Notes under the pieces: model-generated
The model's database searches: none
The model's input: the letters and a program-made list of their open reading frames with translations, nothing else
Told to the model about the DNA's origin: nothing
Program-made: the position numbers and the translations under genes
Assembly: GCA_037349315.1 (NCBI GenBank)
Contig: JBAIAC010000001.1
Span: forward strand, 32,550,001-32,614,000
Reading direction: 5' to 3'
From: Chelydra serpentina
Taxonomy: Eukaryota > Chordata > Testudines > Chelydridae
DNA length: 64,000 nt
Part shown: positions 12,115 through 22,655 of the stretch, one piece after another
Position numbering within the stretch: the first letter of the stretch is position 1
Layout: each line of letters starts with the position of its first letter

Positions 12115-12300
12115 GACTCAGACCTGGACACAGTGATCCTGCCTTATTTTTACCCTCCTGGCTTGATTATTCCAATTAATTATGTCTAGGAATGAAGCAA
12201 CTCACCCTGAAAACGCTCCAATGGGTACAGAATGTAGTAGCCAACCTGCTTAGCAAAACAGGTGGCTATGAGCACACCAGCCTAGTACTTTGCTCCCCTC
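12115..12300 (+). repeat. Old L3/CR1-like LINE fragment
   Basis: A translated piece reads LQWVQNVVANLL, resembling the conserved 'LQ.VQNAAARLL' segment after the reverse transcriptase of L3/CR1-clade LINEs. Strongly decayed, with stops. Confidence 0.5.
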
Positions 12301-12334
12301 CAAATACGTAGTCTAATTTAACTTGGTCATTACC

Positions 12335-12443
12335 TGTTAGGTTCACTCCCTCTGGGGCAACTGGCATTGGCCACTGTCGGTAGACAGGACACTGGGCTGG
12401 ATGGATCTTTGGTCTGACCCAGTATGGCCATTCTTATGTTCTT
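12335..12443 (+). repeat. CR1 LINE 3' end fragment
   Basis: Contains GGGCTGGATGGATCTTTGG followed by CTGACCCAGTATGGCCATTC and TTATGTTCTT, the terminal motif of a CR1 subfamily; the related end at 16382 has the same plan. Confidence 0.8.
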
Positions 12444-12733
12444 AAGCTCTCTGTCCTGGTAGTCAGAGCCCTGGATGGGATTAGTCCTAGCTGTCAAGGA
12501 GATTGCCTCTCTCCCCATGAGCATGTCTTCCTGTGACAGCTACAATCCAATGGAATCATGAAACTGTAAAATGACAGGGGAGGCTTATGATCAAAAAAGA
12601 AAGAACTTTCATGGGAGCTGGACCTAAGCTATGGAACTTACTCCTGCAAGAGTTAATACTTACCATTGACCTCACTACTGTTAGAAGTAAAATGCAAAAC
12701 TCTTCTCTTTGACTTACTACATTCACTCTCTTA

Positions 12734-12788
12734 GGGTATATCTACATTGCAATAGGGGGTGCAAATGACAACTCCTGTAGATGTACCC
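12734..12788. repeat. Small inverted-repeat unit
   Basis: GGGTATATCTACA and TGTAGATGTACCC are inverted copies (12 of 13) 55 bp apart end to end. This is the end motif of common short Harbinger-like turtle elements. It may be a whole tiny element or one end of a larger one interrupted by the LTR at 12840. Confidence 0.45.
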
Positions 12789-12839
12789 AATCTGCACTAG
12801 CTGTACTCTAATTAGCTCACTAAAAATGGCAATGGGGAT

Positions 12840-13779
12840 TGTGATGGGTCCAGCACCGCAGCACCCCTTTGTGGCAGGGGTGGCTGAGGTGTTGGGGCCT
12901 CGCCACTCTTAAGTCCCCACGCCCGTCCCTTTAAGGGCATCCTGTTGTGGTCTAATGGCCGGTTTCCCCTCGCTCGCCCTTTGGTCGGGGTAACGGGACC
13001 TAATGGCCAGAGTCCCTGTGTCACACCCCGAGTATCGGGGTAGCGTTACCCAACGGCCAGAGTCCATATACCTCGCCCCGTGTCTCAGGGCAGTGTCGCC
13101 TAACGGCCAGAGTCCATATACCTCGCCCCGAGGATCAGGGCAGTGTCGCCCAACGGCCAGAGTCCATATACCTCGCCCCGAGGATCAGGGCAGTGTCTGT
13201 CGCCCAATAGCCAGAGTCCTTACAATTCGCCCTGCGGGTCAGGGCTGTGTGGCCCAATGGCTAGAGTCCATGGCCTTCCTTCTCTCCGGTGGGGAAGTGC
13301 CACCTAATGGCCAGAGTAGTAGGGGGACCCAGGCACGCCCTCTCCACCAGGTTCCGACCTAGGGCTCACCTATTAGCGGGGTTCCCCCTTGCACTTAGCT
13401 CAGCGGGGATTCGCCCGCAACACGCCGAGTGTCAGTGCGGCTTTAACGCTGCTGGCCTCTAAAGTTCCCCTGGGTCACTTCCTACCCTCAATGTCTGGTT
13501 CTCCGGTCCATCCCCTCCTGTCGCAGCCTCCATCCGGGGTGCAGAGGGTGTCCTGGCTTGGTTGGCCCCTGGATCCTGGGGTGTTGGCTGTCCCACCTCG
13601 GGAGCTGGCGGTGTGCTTCCTTCTCCAGTGGTCAGCCCAAACTGAGCTGCTTTGCAGGCTTTTATACCTAGGCTCCAGTTGGAGCATGCCCAGCAGGGCT
13701 TCCAGGGCGGGGCTTCCTCTGACAGGAAGGAAGGGTTAACCCCTGCGGTACCAGTGCGGAGCCACTCTCCCCCATCACA
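12840..13779. repeat. Solo LTR of an endogenous retrovirus
   Basis: A 940-bp LTR starting TGTGATGGG and ending CCCATCACA, a perfect 9-bp inverted end pair, with a 5-bp TSD GGGAT at 12835-12839 and 13780-13784. Much more GC-rich than the surroundings. Its first half is a minisatellite (12953-13314). A TATA-like TTTATACC lies at about 13670. No internal viral genes are present on either side, so this is a recombined solo LTR. The open frames on both strands here are by-products of GC-rich sequence. Confidence 0.88.
12953..13314. repeat. 50-bp minisatellite inside the LTR
   Basis: The motif (C/T)AA(C/T)GGCCAGAGTCC recurs at 12953, 13001, 13051, 13101, 13151, 13205, 13255 and 13305. Spacing is 48, 50, 50, 50, 54, 50 and 50 bp. 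The central copies share GCCCCG and CAGGGCAGTGTCGCC and are nearly identical; the outer ones are diverged. The period is not a multiple of three. Confidence 0.9.
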
Positions 13780-14485
13780 GGGATGCTGTGGAATAGGCCT
13801 CAGTGTGAACAGCACAAGCCTGACACCTCACCCCACCACGTAGGCACTTGCTTGTGCAGCCCATGTGATAGCCAGTGCCACAGTTGCTCTCACTTCCATT
13901 TTTAGGCATGGATCAAACACTGGCTAGGAGGCAGGAAGCAAAGAGAAGGATTAAATGGTCAATTTTCATTGTGGCAAAAGTTAATAGCAGGGTACCTTAA
14001 GGGTCTGTTCTAGGCTTTCTGTTGTTTAATATATTTAATAATGATCTGGAAAGGAGGGTGAATAGTGAGACAGCAAAATGTGAAGATGACACAAAGTTGT
14101 TAAGCGGAGTCAAGACCAGAGAGGACTGTGAAGAACTTCAGAGATACCTTAATAAGTAGGTGAATGGGCAACACAATGGCAAATAAAATCTAGTGTTGAT
14201 AAATGCATAGTAATGAACATCAGAAGGAAAAATATTAACTATTAATACATCTTACAGGAGTCTAAGTTAACTGAATCACCTTAGTAAAGGTACCTGGGCA
14301 TCACTATAGACAGCTCAGTACAGACCACTACTCAGTGCACAGTTGCAGTCAAATAAAGCTAACAAGATATTAAGATGCATATAGAATAAGATGGTAAATA
14401 ATACAAAACATATGATAACACCTTTATATAAATCAATGATGTAGCCTCATCGGGAATACTGTATAGTATTGGTTACTGTCATGGG

Positions 14486-15117
14486 TAGGGCCCTACCAAA
14501 TTCACAGCCATGAAAAATGCATCACGGACTGTGAAATCTGGTCTTTTGTGTGCTTTTACCCTATGCTATACAGATTTCACGGGGGAGACCAGCGTTTCTC
14601 AAATTGGGAATCCTGACCCAAAAGGGTGTTGCAGGGGGGGGGTCAAAAGGTTATTTTAGGAGGGTCACGGTATTGCCATCCTTACTTCTGTGCTGCCTTC
14701 AGATGGGGGTGGCTGGAGAGCAGTGGCTATTGGCCAGGCACCCAACTCTGAAGGCAGCGCCCCGCCAGCAGCAGCACAGAAGTAAGGGTGGCAATACCAT
14801 ACCATGCCACCCGTACTTCTGCGCTGCTGCTAGTGGCAGCTCTGCCTTCAGAGCTGGGCTCCCGGCCAACAGTTGTTGCTCTCCAGCTGCCCAACTCTGA
14901 AGGTAGCACCGCCACCTGCAGCTGTGCAGAAATAAGCCTAGCAGTACCGCAACCCCCCATTACAATAACCTTCCGACTCCTTTTTGTGTCAGGACCCCTA
15001 CAATTACAGCACCATGAAATTTCAGATTTAAATAGCTGAAATCATGACATTTACAATTTTTAAAATTCTATGACCGTGAAATTGACCAAAATGGTCCATG
15101 AATTTGATAGTGCCCTA
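14486..15117. mobile_element. hAT-type MITE inside the LTR
   Basis: A 632-bp element with ends TAGGGCCCTACCAAATTCA and TGAATTTGATAGTGCCCTA, which are inverted repeats, and an 8-bp TSD GTCATGGG (14478-14485) and CTCATGGG (15118-15125). It contains an inner foldback at about 14593-15012. No transposase is present. Confidence 0.88.
14593..15012. repeat. Long foldback inside the MITE
   Basis: The left arm contains TCCTGACCCAAAAGGGTG and AAAAGGTTATTTTAGG; the right arm has the inverted forms CCTTTTTGTGTCAGGA and ACAATAACCTTCC. Arms are about 80-100 bp. It may be a separate nested element or an integral part of a composite MITE family; no TSD was seen at its own ends. Confidence 0.65.
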
Positions 15118-16382
15118 CTCATGGGGCATGGGCTCCCTGTAGCACCACCTGCTGGCCGTGTGTGGCACAGCTGGCATTCTCTGCTTCAGTGTCCTTCCCA
15201 ATGGTGGATCACCTTGGCTTTCCACACACTAGCCTGTGCTGGAGATGTGGCTAAGCCCTCTGGCCAAGTGCAAACAAAACTTAACTCCTTCCGGCATAGC
15301 AAAAGTCCAACTAAAAAAGTCCCAACAAACAAAAAAGGTCCTTCTTGCCCTTTGAGGGCTTCTCCAGTGGGCCTTGTTTGCAATCCGTTTCTGGGCTACC
15401 TGTCTGAGTGTTTCTGGCTCTGGGATAGAGCACTCAGCCACCAGGCTGGTTCCCCTGGGGTACCACACTCAGCCTCTTCTGGGCTCTGTTCCTTGCAGCC
15501 TTCCCTGCTCTGGTGTAATGCCCTGGGCTCCCAGACTGGTTCCCCTGAAGTACCCAGCCTCTTACAGGCTGAAATACCCAGCCTGGCTCAGGACCTTCCA
15601 CAGGAGCCTGCCCACTCCTTATGACTCCATTCTGACTGATCTCAGCCCTTTTAATAAGACCCAGATTTCCATTAACTATCACCAGACCCTCCTTAGTCCC
15701 TCCCCCTCAGATTGGAAAGCAGCTAATTAATTATGGCACGGGTGTGGTTGGCCCATCCCTTAAAGGGGCCAGTCACCTATTTCAAAAACGATATTGCAGA
15801 AGAGCAATGAGCAATGAGAATAATCAGGTGTCTGGGAAAATTCTCATATGACAAAAGATTGTAATTCTTTACTTTAGAAAAAGACAAATAAGAGAGGACA
15901 TTATAAAAATAGATAAAATAACGAATGGTCTAGAGAAGGTAAATCAGGAACCTTCTGATGTCATTGTCTCATAACACAAGAACAAGGGGACATTCAATGA
16001 AATGAAAAGATAGGAAATTCACAACAAAGAAAAGGAAATCCTTTTTTACACAAAAAAAACCGTGGAACTCATTGCCACAGACATTTGTGGAGGTCAAGAA
16101 CCTAACAAGATTCAAGAAAGGACTGGACATTTATATGGATATCAAGACTATCCAGAGTTGTCATAATTAATGATTGATTATTAAACCTCTTGCTTTATGG
16201 TTTAAGCCAATGTCTAACTATTAGAGATCAGGATGAGACCTAATGTGGACATCAGATTATCCTACATCTGTGTATTAACTGGGGGTTGACACCTTCTTCT
16301 GAAGCATCTGATACAGGTCAGAGGCAGGCTACTGGACTTGATGAACCTTGGGTCTGATCCAGTATTTCAATTCCTATCTTCC

Positions 16383-17888
16383 TTTTTGCTGGTCCCCATA
16401 CAAAGAGGCTGTAAAGACAGAGGATTTGGCCGGCTGAGGATTTGGCCAGTTAGAAGAGAGCTTCCATAGCAGCTCCTACAACACACCTCTCCTAGCCCTC
16501 GCATGGAGGGTATGACCAAGGAAAAGTGGGCATGACTAGAGCAACACTGTGTTCTGGCAACTACATGCTGCCAGAATGGTTCCTTGGGGCCATTAAGTCA
16601 AGGAAGCTACTCAGGTGATGTAATGCTTCATTTGCACTGCCTCCCTCCACCCCAGACTCCTCAGTTGTCCTGATCGTATCTCTGTATCTCCTCTGCAGAT
16701 GAAGATTTCGCTCTACATCTTAGTTTTACTGTTTTTTATCACACCCCTCACTTTTAATATAGTAGGAATAATTAACTTGTTTGGTGTCATAGTGGCATTA
16801 AACACATAGTATAATTCTTTCATAGCACAGAGCTTTAGATTGTCTCAGGTATATGTGGACCAAAAAAAATAGCTATACACTATCAACAAAAGTCTGATAA
16901 AGTCACCTTATGCAGTACATTTTATCCTTTGTTCTTTAAACCTCAGGACACCCTCCTAAATTTTAGTAAACTTTGTGCATTCGTTTTCTACTCTTACCCT
17001 GCAAGAGTGTGTGTGTGTGTGTGTGTGTGTTGACATGTTTTTACCTATCTACAGTGGTATGTAAAAGTAGGAGTTGCCACCAAGCCAACTAATATCATTA
17101 GTTCATTCAATCCGATAACCTGCCATGAGCAGTGGCAAAGGCTTGATGCTTCACAGAAAAATTGGTGAGGGACCTATGTTTCACCTGGTCAATTGTGCAC
17201 TGATATATCAATGTGGGTGCGGGGGGCGGGAGGAGTGGTGGAGAGAGAGTGTGTCTTTGCAGCACAAAGGCTCATTTTGTGTAAATCTTCTAGCTGCAAA
17301 TAATATTGATAGTCATAAAGCTATCTAATCCTTTAAAATCTTTCTGAACTATATATACACGTCTCCTCGTCTATAGATTGTATGGGTTTGATAAAGGTGT
17401 GAGGAAGACCATGTGTTGGAGTCAATAATATAGAACTCCCAAGTAGAGCCTTTAGTGTGCTGTGAAAGCCACACTTCACCATTTAAACATTTTCCATACC
17501 CTCACTCAGTTTATAATTATTTAAATTTACAGTACGTAGTTGATTTCACATGCACTGTAACAGTTTTAACAATTTAGTTGGTTTCATTTTTAACTGAGAT
17601 TTGCATAGTCTCAACTGCATAATTGGCCTTGTTTTAATGCAACACAAAATGACATTGTTTAAACCTTTACAAAGTTTGTTCACTCTAATCATTGCCGCTT
17701 TGTGAATAAATTTTGATTAAAATTAAGTTTGCCAACATTAATCTAATTTTGATGTGAAGATGAATGCATTATGTTTTCCATTCACCGATCCCATTGCCTT
17801 AGCCTGAGAACAATTAAACTAAACCATCAGGGAAAAGGTATATGGAAAGAAAATCTTCAGTTTGGTTGCACATTTGTGGGAGATCTAA
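16383..17888. other. Intronic, only a GT microsatellite
   Basis: A (GT)n run of about 12 units lies at 17007-17030. No other element or gene recognised. Confidence 0.6.
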
Positions 17889-18568
17889 GGCTACATCTAC
17901 ACTTCCGGCTATGTGTACAGACACTGCATGCCCAGCTAGCATGGCTATAAATAGTGTAGATGGTGAGACACTGCTTAGGTGAGTAGAGTACCCCCCGGTG
18001 TACCTACATGGCTGTCTACATTCCCAAGCAGTACCTCCAACGCAGGAGCAATGGAAGTGCCCTAAAGATGGGGGGCCACAGGCACCCAAACCATGGCCCC
18101 GTCCACCCATGCTCTGCCACCCAAGGCCCTGCCTCCACACAGCCCCTTCTCCCTGAGCCCCCACCCTCCCGCCACCCATTCCCCCGAGGCCCTGCCCTCA
18201 ATGCTGCCTCTTCCCCCAAACCCCGCCCTCGCGCTATACCTTCCCATGAGGCCCCACTCTCGCACCGCCCCTTCTCCATGAGCTCCTGCCCTCGCACCAC
18301 CCCTTCCCCTGAGGCTCCGCTCCCACACTGCCTCTTCCCCTCAAAACCCTGCCCCCAGTTCACTCCTCTTCCCCCCCACACACACTGTTCCAATGCCCCT
18401 GCTCCAAAGTCTACTTGTTTCCTCTCAGCTGCCCAAGCCTTTCCCTGCTGCCCCCCCCTGCCAAAGCCTTTCCCTACTGCCTCTCAGCTGCCGGAGCCTT
18501 TCACTGCTGCATGTGGCTACACACATAGTTCCTGTATTTGACAGGCCTCCATAAGAGTAGACATAGCC
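17889..18568. mobile_element. Harbinger-like MITE with C-rich tandem interior
   Basis: Ends GGCTACATCTACACTT and AAGAGTAGACATAGCC are imperfect inverted repeats (13 of 16). The interior from about 18110 to 18390 is an imperfect array of roughly 40-bp C-rich units of the type CTTCCCCTGAGGCTCCGC. The long proline-rich and glycine-rich open frames on both strands result from this composition. The TSD is unclear, so superfamily assignment is tentative. Confidence 0.7.
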
Positions 18569-18782
18569 GTAGCTGATACTTGGCTTCGTATGGGATATGA
18601 ATTGAACGTACTACTTTACATGTTTTATACAGTGGATATGCTTTGTTACTCTATTATATGTTTGTTCAGAAGCAGACCTTTTCTGTGCAGCCATAGAGAG
18701 TATAATAACTTGATTCTCCTATTTTTGATTCTTGATTTGATACGCTCTCATTTTATAAAACCTTCACCAAACCTACTTAGAT

Positions 18783-18898
18783 TGTAACCTTTTTGGAACA
18801 GGGACAATCTTTTTGTACTTTCTGTGCAGCACCTGGCAAAGTGATGACCCGGACCATAACTAGAGCTGTTAGGCACTACGGTAATACAAGTAATAAAT
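18783..18898 (+). repeat. L2/L3-type LINE 3' tail
   Basis: ATTGTAACCTTTTTGGAACA, then GCAGCACCTGGCA, ending with AATAA units. Matches the usual order 'ATTGTAAGCTC...GCACCTAGCACA...AATAA' of L2-type LINE tails. Confidence 0.65.
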
Positions 18899-19094
18899 AA
18901 TATTCAGACACCTTCAAATCCCTCAGAAAATCTCATTTTCTATTGTGAAATCTATGGATAGTGAAGGGAAAGAAAGGCAACACATGCATGGGGGTACACA
19001 AACAAGGTATGTAACTCTTTGTGGTAGCACCTGTCCTTATCCCTCCCCTCACTGTCTGTGTACCTTACACATTATGCCATGCTGAGCTGGGTTT

Positions 19095-19190
19095 GTATGG
19101 GATCGTTTCTTTTTTTATGTTTGCACAGCACCTAGCACAATGGAGCCCCAATCCTAACTGGGGACCTTCATAGTAATAGTAATAAACTGC
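19095..19190 (+). repeat. L2/L3-type LINE 3' tail
   Basis: Contains CACAGCACCTAGCACAATGG, then an AATAGTAATAAA tail. Same family as 18783-18898. Confidence 0.65.
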
Positions 19191-19392
19191 TGTTGAGTCA
19201 GTGCTTAAGTGCTTTCCTAAACAGAGAGAGGCTAACGTACATGCTTAATTTTTTTCCTGAATCAGGCCTAAATCAGGAGTAACTCTATTAACAATCCACT
19301 ATCAAGCGAGCTTACAACTGAGTGCATAGACTCCGTTACCATCCTTCATATTGTGGTATTCTACATAGCTTACAGTCTACTCCAGAGTTTTC

Positions 19393-19490
19393 TACTTATT
19401 ATTATTATTATTATTATTATATTTTATTATTAATTATTATTTGTATTATTGTAGAACTTAGGAGCCCTAGTCATAGGGTCCACAGCTATG
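19393..19490 (-). repeat. L2/L3-type LINE tail, antisense, with ATT run
   Basis: A (TTA)n run (19395-19440) followed by TTAGGAGCCCTAGTCATAGG. The ATT run fits the inverted AATAA tail of this LINE family. Confidence 0.6.
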
Positions 19491-20800
19491 CTGGAGAGCC
19501 CAAAGAAAGGATGTAACTGAGAAATACACAACTGTAATGTCCTAGTTAGACATGGCTAATGACAATGGGGTTAAACGGCGTTGGCGTCTCTAGTTGAAAA
19601 TTATACCAATTTCTGTGCTGACAGATCTGTTATTCTTGGATCTCAAGAGTCCTCTTTTAGGAGGGAATGGTGGGTATCATTCTAGCTCTAATTCAGTAAG
19701 TCAGCAGCACAATGTTGTCTGTTTATATTGGAACTTGTCCTGCAGCTGACATTTTGGCAGGCTGGCTGCTGTCACTAAGGAACGTTTACAGATTGCATAA
19801 GAGAGTCAGTTTAGAGTGAGCACACTAAAACTTTTAGATTAGTCCAACTATTTTACTGTTGAAGAGGTTGAGTTTACTATATGATACCTGCTTTAAACAC
19901 AGCACATTCTAAATCATAAATCTACAAAAACATGAAGACATAGGGGGGGTAAACATAACACTTGATCATATTCAACAGCTGTACAGGGTGTCTACTGTTA
20001 TTTATTGCATTGTAATATCTTTCATAAATCTGAAATACACACACCTTTTGGCTACGAACTTAATTTACATTTCAGATGAACAATCCATAAAGCACAAAGA
20101 TACATTAGACATAAATTGAGATTTACATATTCTTCAACTTCAAATCAGACAATAAATTAGCACACTTTAAAGCCTATTCTACAGCTTTAGTTATATTTAT
20201 ATTTTATTGCTGATAGATTTCTTATATATGAAGACCTTATTTAAATATAGAGCTGCATAGAACAATTCCCATTGAATGGGAGCATCAGCATGGTTTGGTA
20301 GTTTTAGAGGAGATGGAGCCATGAAAAAACCTGGGAAAAGTAGAGGAAAAGTCAGAGTTCATTATGAATGTCACTATAGTAAGTGATACTGAGTTGAACT
20401 TGAATTATATTATATAAGAACAATAAGTTTATTGTATCCTCCTTTTGAAAGGGAACCCAGACTACTGCTTGTTTGCACCATAATTCTGTCATTTTGATTG
20501 TTGTATGATGGCTTTTTTTTTCCCTGCTGTATTTGCTTTCCTCTTAAAAAGTAAACAATCTGATGACCAGAAACTAGTGTAAACATTTTGACATTGGACT
20601 GAGAAGCTAAACCCAAATAGATTAGCACTTTCAAATTGTTGAACATTCTAATCTATTTGGGATAGATTGCTCTGCTCTCACAAGGGACCTTATTAGGGTC
20701 ACTTTTTGACTAAGTTTCCTGTTTCATCAATGCATTTTTTAGAATAAGGCTGTTCTAAAAAAAGAGTTTCACACACAGCCTGCCTACCACACATCCAGGT
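19491..20800. other. Intronic, nothing recognised
   Basis: AT-rich; no transposon ends, exon or RNA gene seen. Confidence 0.55.
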
Positions 20801-20804
20801 CAGG

Positions 20805-20882
20805 GATAAGGGCCCCATCATGCTTAGTGCTGTTACAAACACATAAGAAAACGGTGGCCCCTGTCCTAAAGAGCTTACAATC
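20805..20882 (-). repeat. L2/L3-type LINE tail, antisense
   Basis: Contains GCTTAGTGCTGTTACAAACA and CCTAAAGAGCTTACAATCTA, the inverted tail motifs. The next element (20886) starts directly after it. Confidence 0.65.
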
Positions 20883-20885
20883 TAA

Positions 20886-21186
20886 GGGCTAGTCTACACT
20901 ACCCGCCGATTCGGCAGGTAGCAATCGATCTTTTGGGGATCGATTTTTCGCATCTAATCTAGACGCGATAAATCGATCCCAGAACGCGCTCCCCGTCGAC
21001 GCCGGTAATCCACCCCGACGCAAGACGGAAGCGGAGTCAACGGGGGAGCGCCAGCCTTCGACATTGCAGCGTCCTCACAGCGAGGTAAGTCAAGCGAGGT
21101 ACGTCAACTTCAGCTACATTATTCATGTAGCTGAAGTTGCATACCTTAGATCGAAACCCGACCCCCACCATAGTGAAGACCTGCCT
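20886..21186. mobile_element. CpG-rich Harbinger-like MITE
   Basis: Ends GGGCTAGTCTACACTA and TAGTGAAGACCTGCC are inverted repeats, with TAA on both sides (20883-20885 and 21187-21189), a 3-bp TSD as in PIF/Harbinger elements. The interior has many CpG (GACGCCGG, ACCCCGACGC) against a CpG-poor background. It holds a perfect 15-bp hairpin, arms 21105-21119 and 21125-21139, loop 5 nt. Confidence 0.8.
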
Positions 21187-21189
21187 TAA

Positions 21190-22383
21190 GTATGAGATGA
21201 AAGACAACCAATGGGTACAGGAAACAGATGGGAGAAGCACAAGGTAGCAACATGATTAACAGAATGAAAAGCAGTGGTCATAGTACACCAGCTGCTATTT
21301 GCTCTAAATGTACTCCTTTTTTCATAAGACTTAGTTTTAATGTTTCTCTTGGCTTATTTAATCCATTAATGTAATAACTTGAGGGAGAGATTCCCTGCTC
21401 CTGAGGAAGAATGCACAGGAAGGTCCCCTCGGGCAAAGAAAATTCTTTCAAGTTTGCAGTATTATTTAGTCTACCTTTTCCCCTTCAGATAATGTGTGTT
21501 TGCAGCCACCAACTGGAAAAATCAGGGGTTCATCAGCCAAACCACATATGTTCCTTAAGAGCTATATGGAACATAAGGATGTGGTGGATGTCCTATACCT
21601 CTGCACCATATCTTGGGCCTACAGATCATCCTTGCTCCATAACAATGTAGTTCCACTAAAATCAGGAGTTTATGTGTCCACAGGCTGCTCCAGGACCCCC
21701 CCCCCCATAAAAGAGGGTTCCACAGATTTGAGAGACTCCCTTCAGTAGTTAATATCTCTGGGTTGTGTAGAGGAGCATGGCATGCACAAGGCTCTCCAGT
21801 GTGTATTATTTCTGGATGCTTCAGTCACCATGCTCAAGACTTATCAACCAAAGATAGCCATTTTATTGGGTCAGATGAAAAAAGCTTCTTAGTGATTTAG
21901 GGCATTGACCTTTACTAGATTTTGTGTATCATTACTACAAGAAGAAAGTGAAAGTACATGAGCCACCTTCTCAATTCCAGGTCCAGAAGAAGGTTTACAT
22001 CAAATTCAGACTCCCTCTGAACTTCTCCCAATGCTTATTAGGATACAATGAACATTTTATTTTCTCTGTTATCTTTTGTAATTAACAAAAATGAAAACTG
22101 TGTGTTTGGTACTATCAATTCTGAGTAACTTGAATTTGCTACAGTATTGAGTTCTGCAATCAGTTATTTGCTACTAGTGAGTTACTGCTGTTGTTTACGG
22201 ACCAAATGGGAATCACCAGACTCTCTACTGCTCTATACACAGCTCTTCAGAAATGCCCTTCAAAATAAATCAAGCAATTATTGACAGGTCTAAATGTTTT
22301 TCTCCTATTTAATTGGACTGCATTTTTGACAGACTTTACAAGGTCCTTTTAAGGTGTCTGAGAGCACTGGATAAAAAAATTAC
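21190..22383. other. Intronic, nothing recognised
   Basis: No element ends or exons seen. Short open frames at 21411-21748 lack splice support or family resemblance. Confidence 0.55.
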
Positions 22384-22518
22384 CACCAAGGCTCTAGTTC
22401 TGCAAGGAAGTTAAGCATGAGTCTAATTTTAAGCATGTGGGTAGTACCATTGACTTAGTGGAACTAATTATGTGCTTAAAGTTATGCACATGCTTAAATA
22501 ACTTTCTGAACTGAGGCC
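22384..22518. repeat. Imperfect palindrome, recurrent family
   Basis: Arms TTAAGCATGAGTC...TTAAGCATGTGG and TTAAAGTTATGCACATGCTT around ATTGACTTAGTGGAA. Same plan as 36383-36510. Confidence 0.55.
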
Positions 22519-22655
22519 TACATCTGTCTCCTCTTCCCCAACTCCCCCATTCATTTCCACATTGAATCATAGAAGAATCATAGAAGATTAGCATTGGAAG
22601 CGTCTTCAGGAGGTCATCTAGTCCAACCCCCTGCTCAAAGCAGGACCAACCCCAA

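Larger units (their letters stand above)
14477..15771. repeat. Solo LTR inserted in CR1, itself interrupted
   Basis: Starts TGTCATGGG and ends GGGGCCA, flanked by a 5-bp TSD GTTAC (14472-14476) and GTCAC (15772-15776), 4 of 5 matching. Without the MITE at 14486-15117 the LTR is about 655 bp. The right part is GC-rich and holds CTGTAGCACCACCTGCTGGC. No viral genes are seen. Confidence 0.75.
13922..16382 (+). repeat. Old CR1 LINE, split by an LTR insertion
   Basis: The left part (13922-14476) is decayed CR1 reverse-transcriptase sequence with traces such as GGRKQRE and DDTKLLSG. The right part (15772-16382) continues the ORF and ends with ATGAACCTTGGGTCTGATCC and the terminal CAATTCC motif. 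Between them lies a 1.3-kb insertion (14477-15771). Removing it joins TTGGTTAC to CTATTTC, as in the CR1 coding sequence. Stops and frameshifts show that it is dead. The 5' limit is uncertain. Confidence 0.85.

Noticed and set aside
12953..13314. CRISPR-like array
   Set aside because: Regular 50-bp spacing, but the units are contiguous with no unique spacers, and the region is an LTR in an animal genome.
13003..13362. 119-codon frame with repeated peptide pattern
   Set aside because: It crosses the 50-bp LTR minisatellite, whose period is not a multiple of three; open only because of GC-rich, stop-poor sequence.
17814..18541. Proline-rich and glycine-rich proteins on both strands
   Set aside because: Overlapping frames in all phases over a C-rich tandem array inside a MITE; composition artefact.
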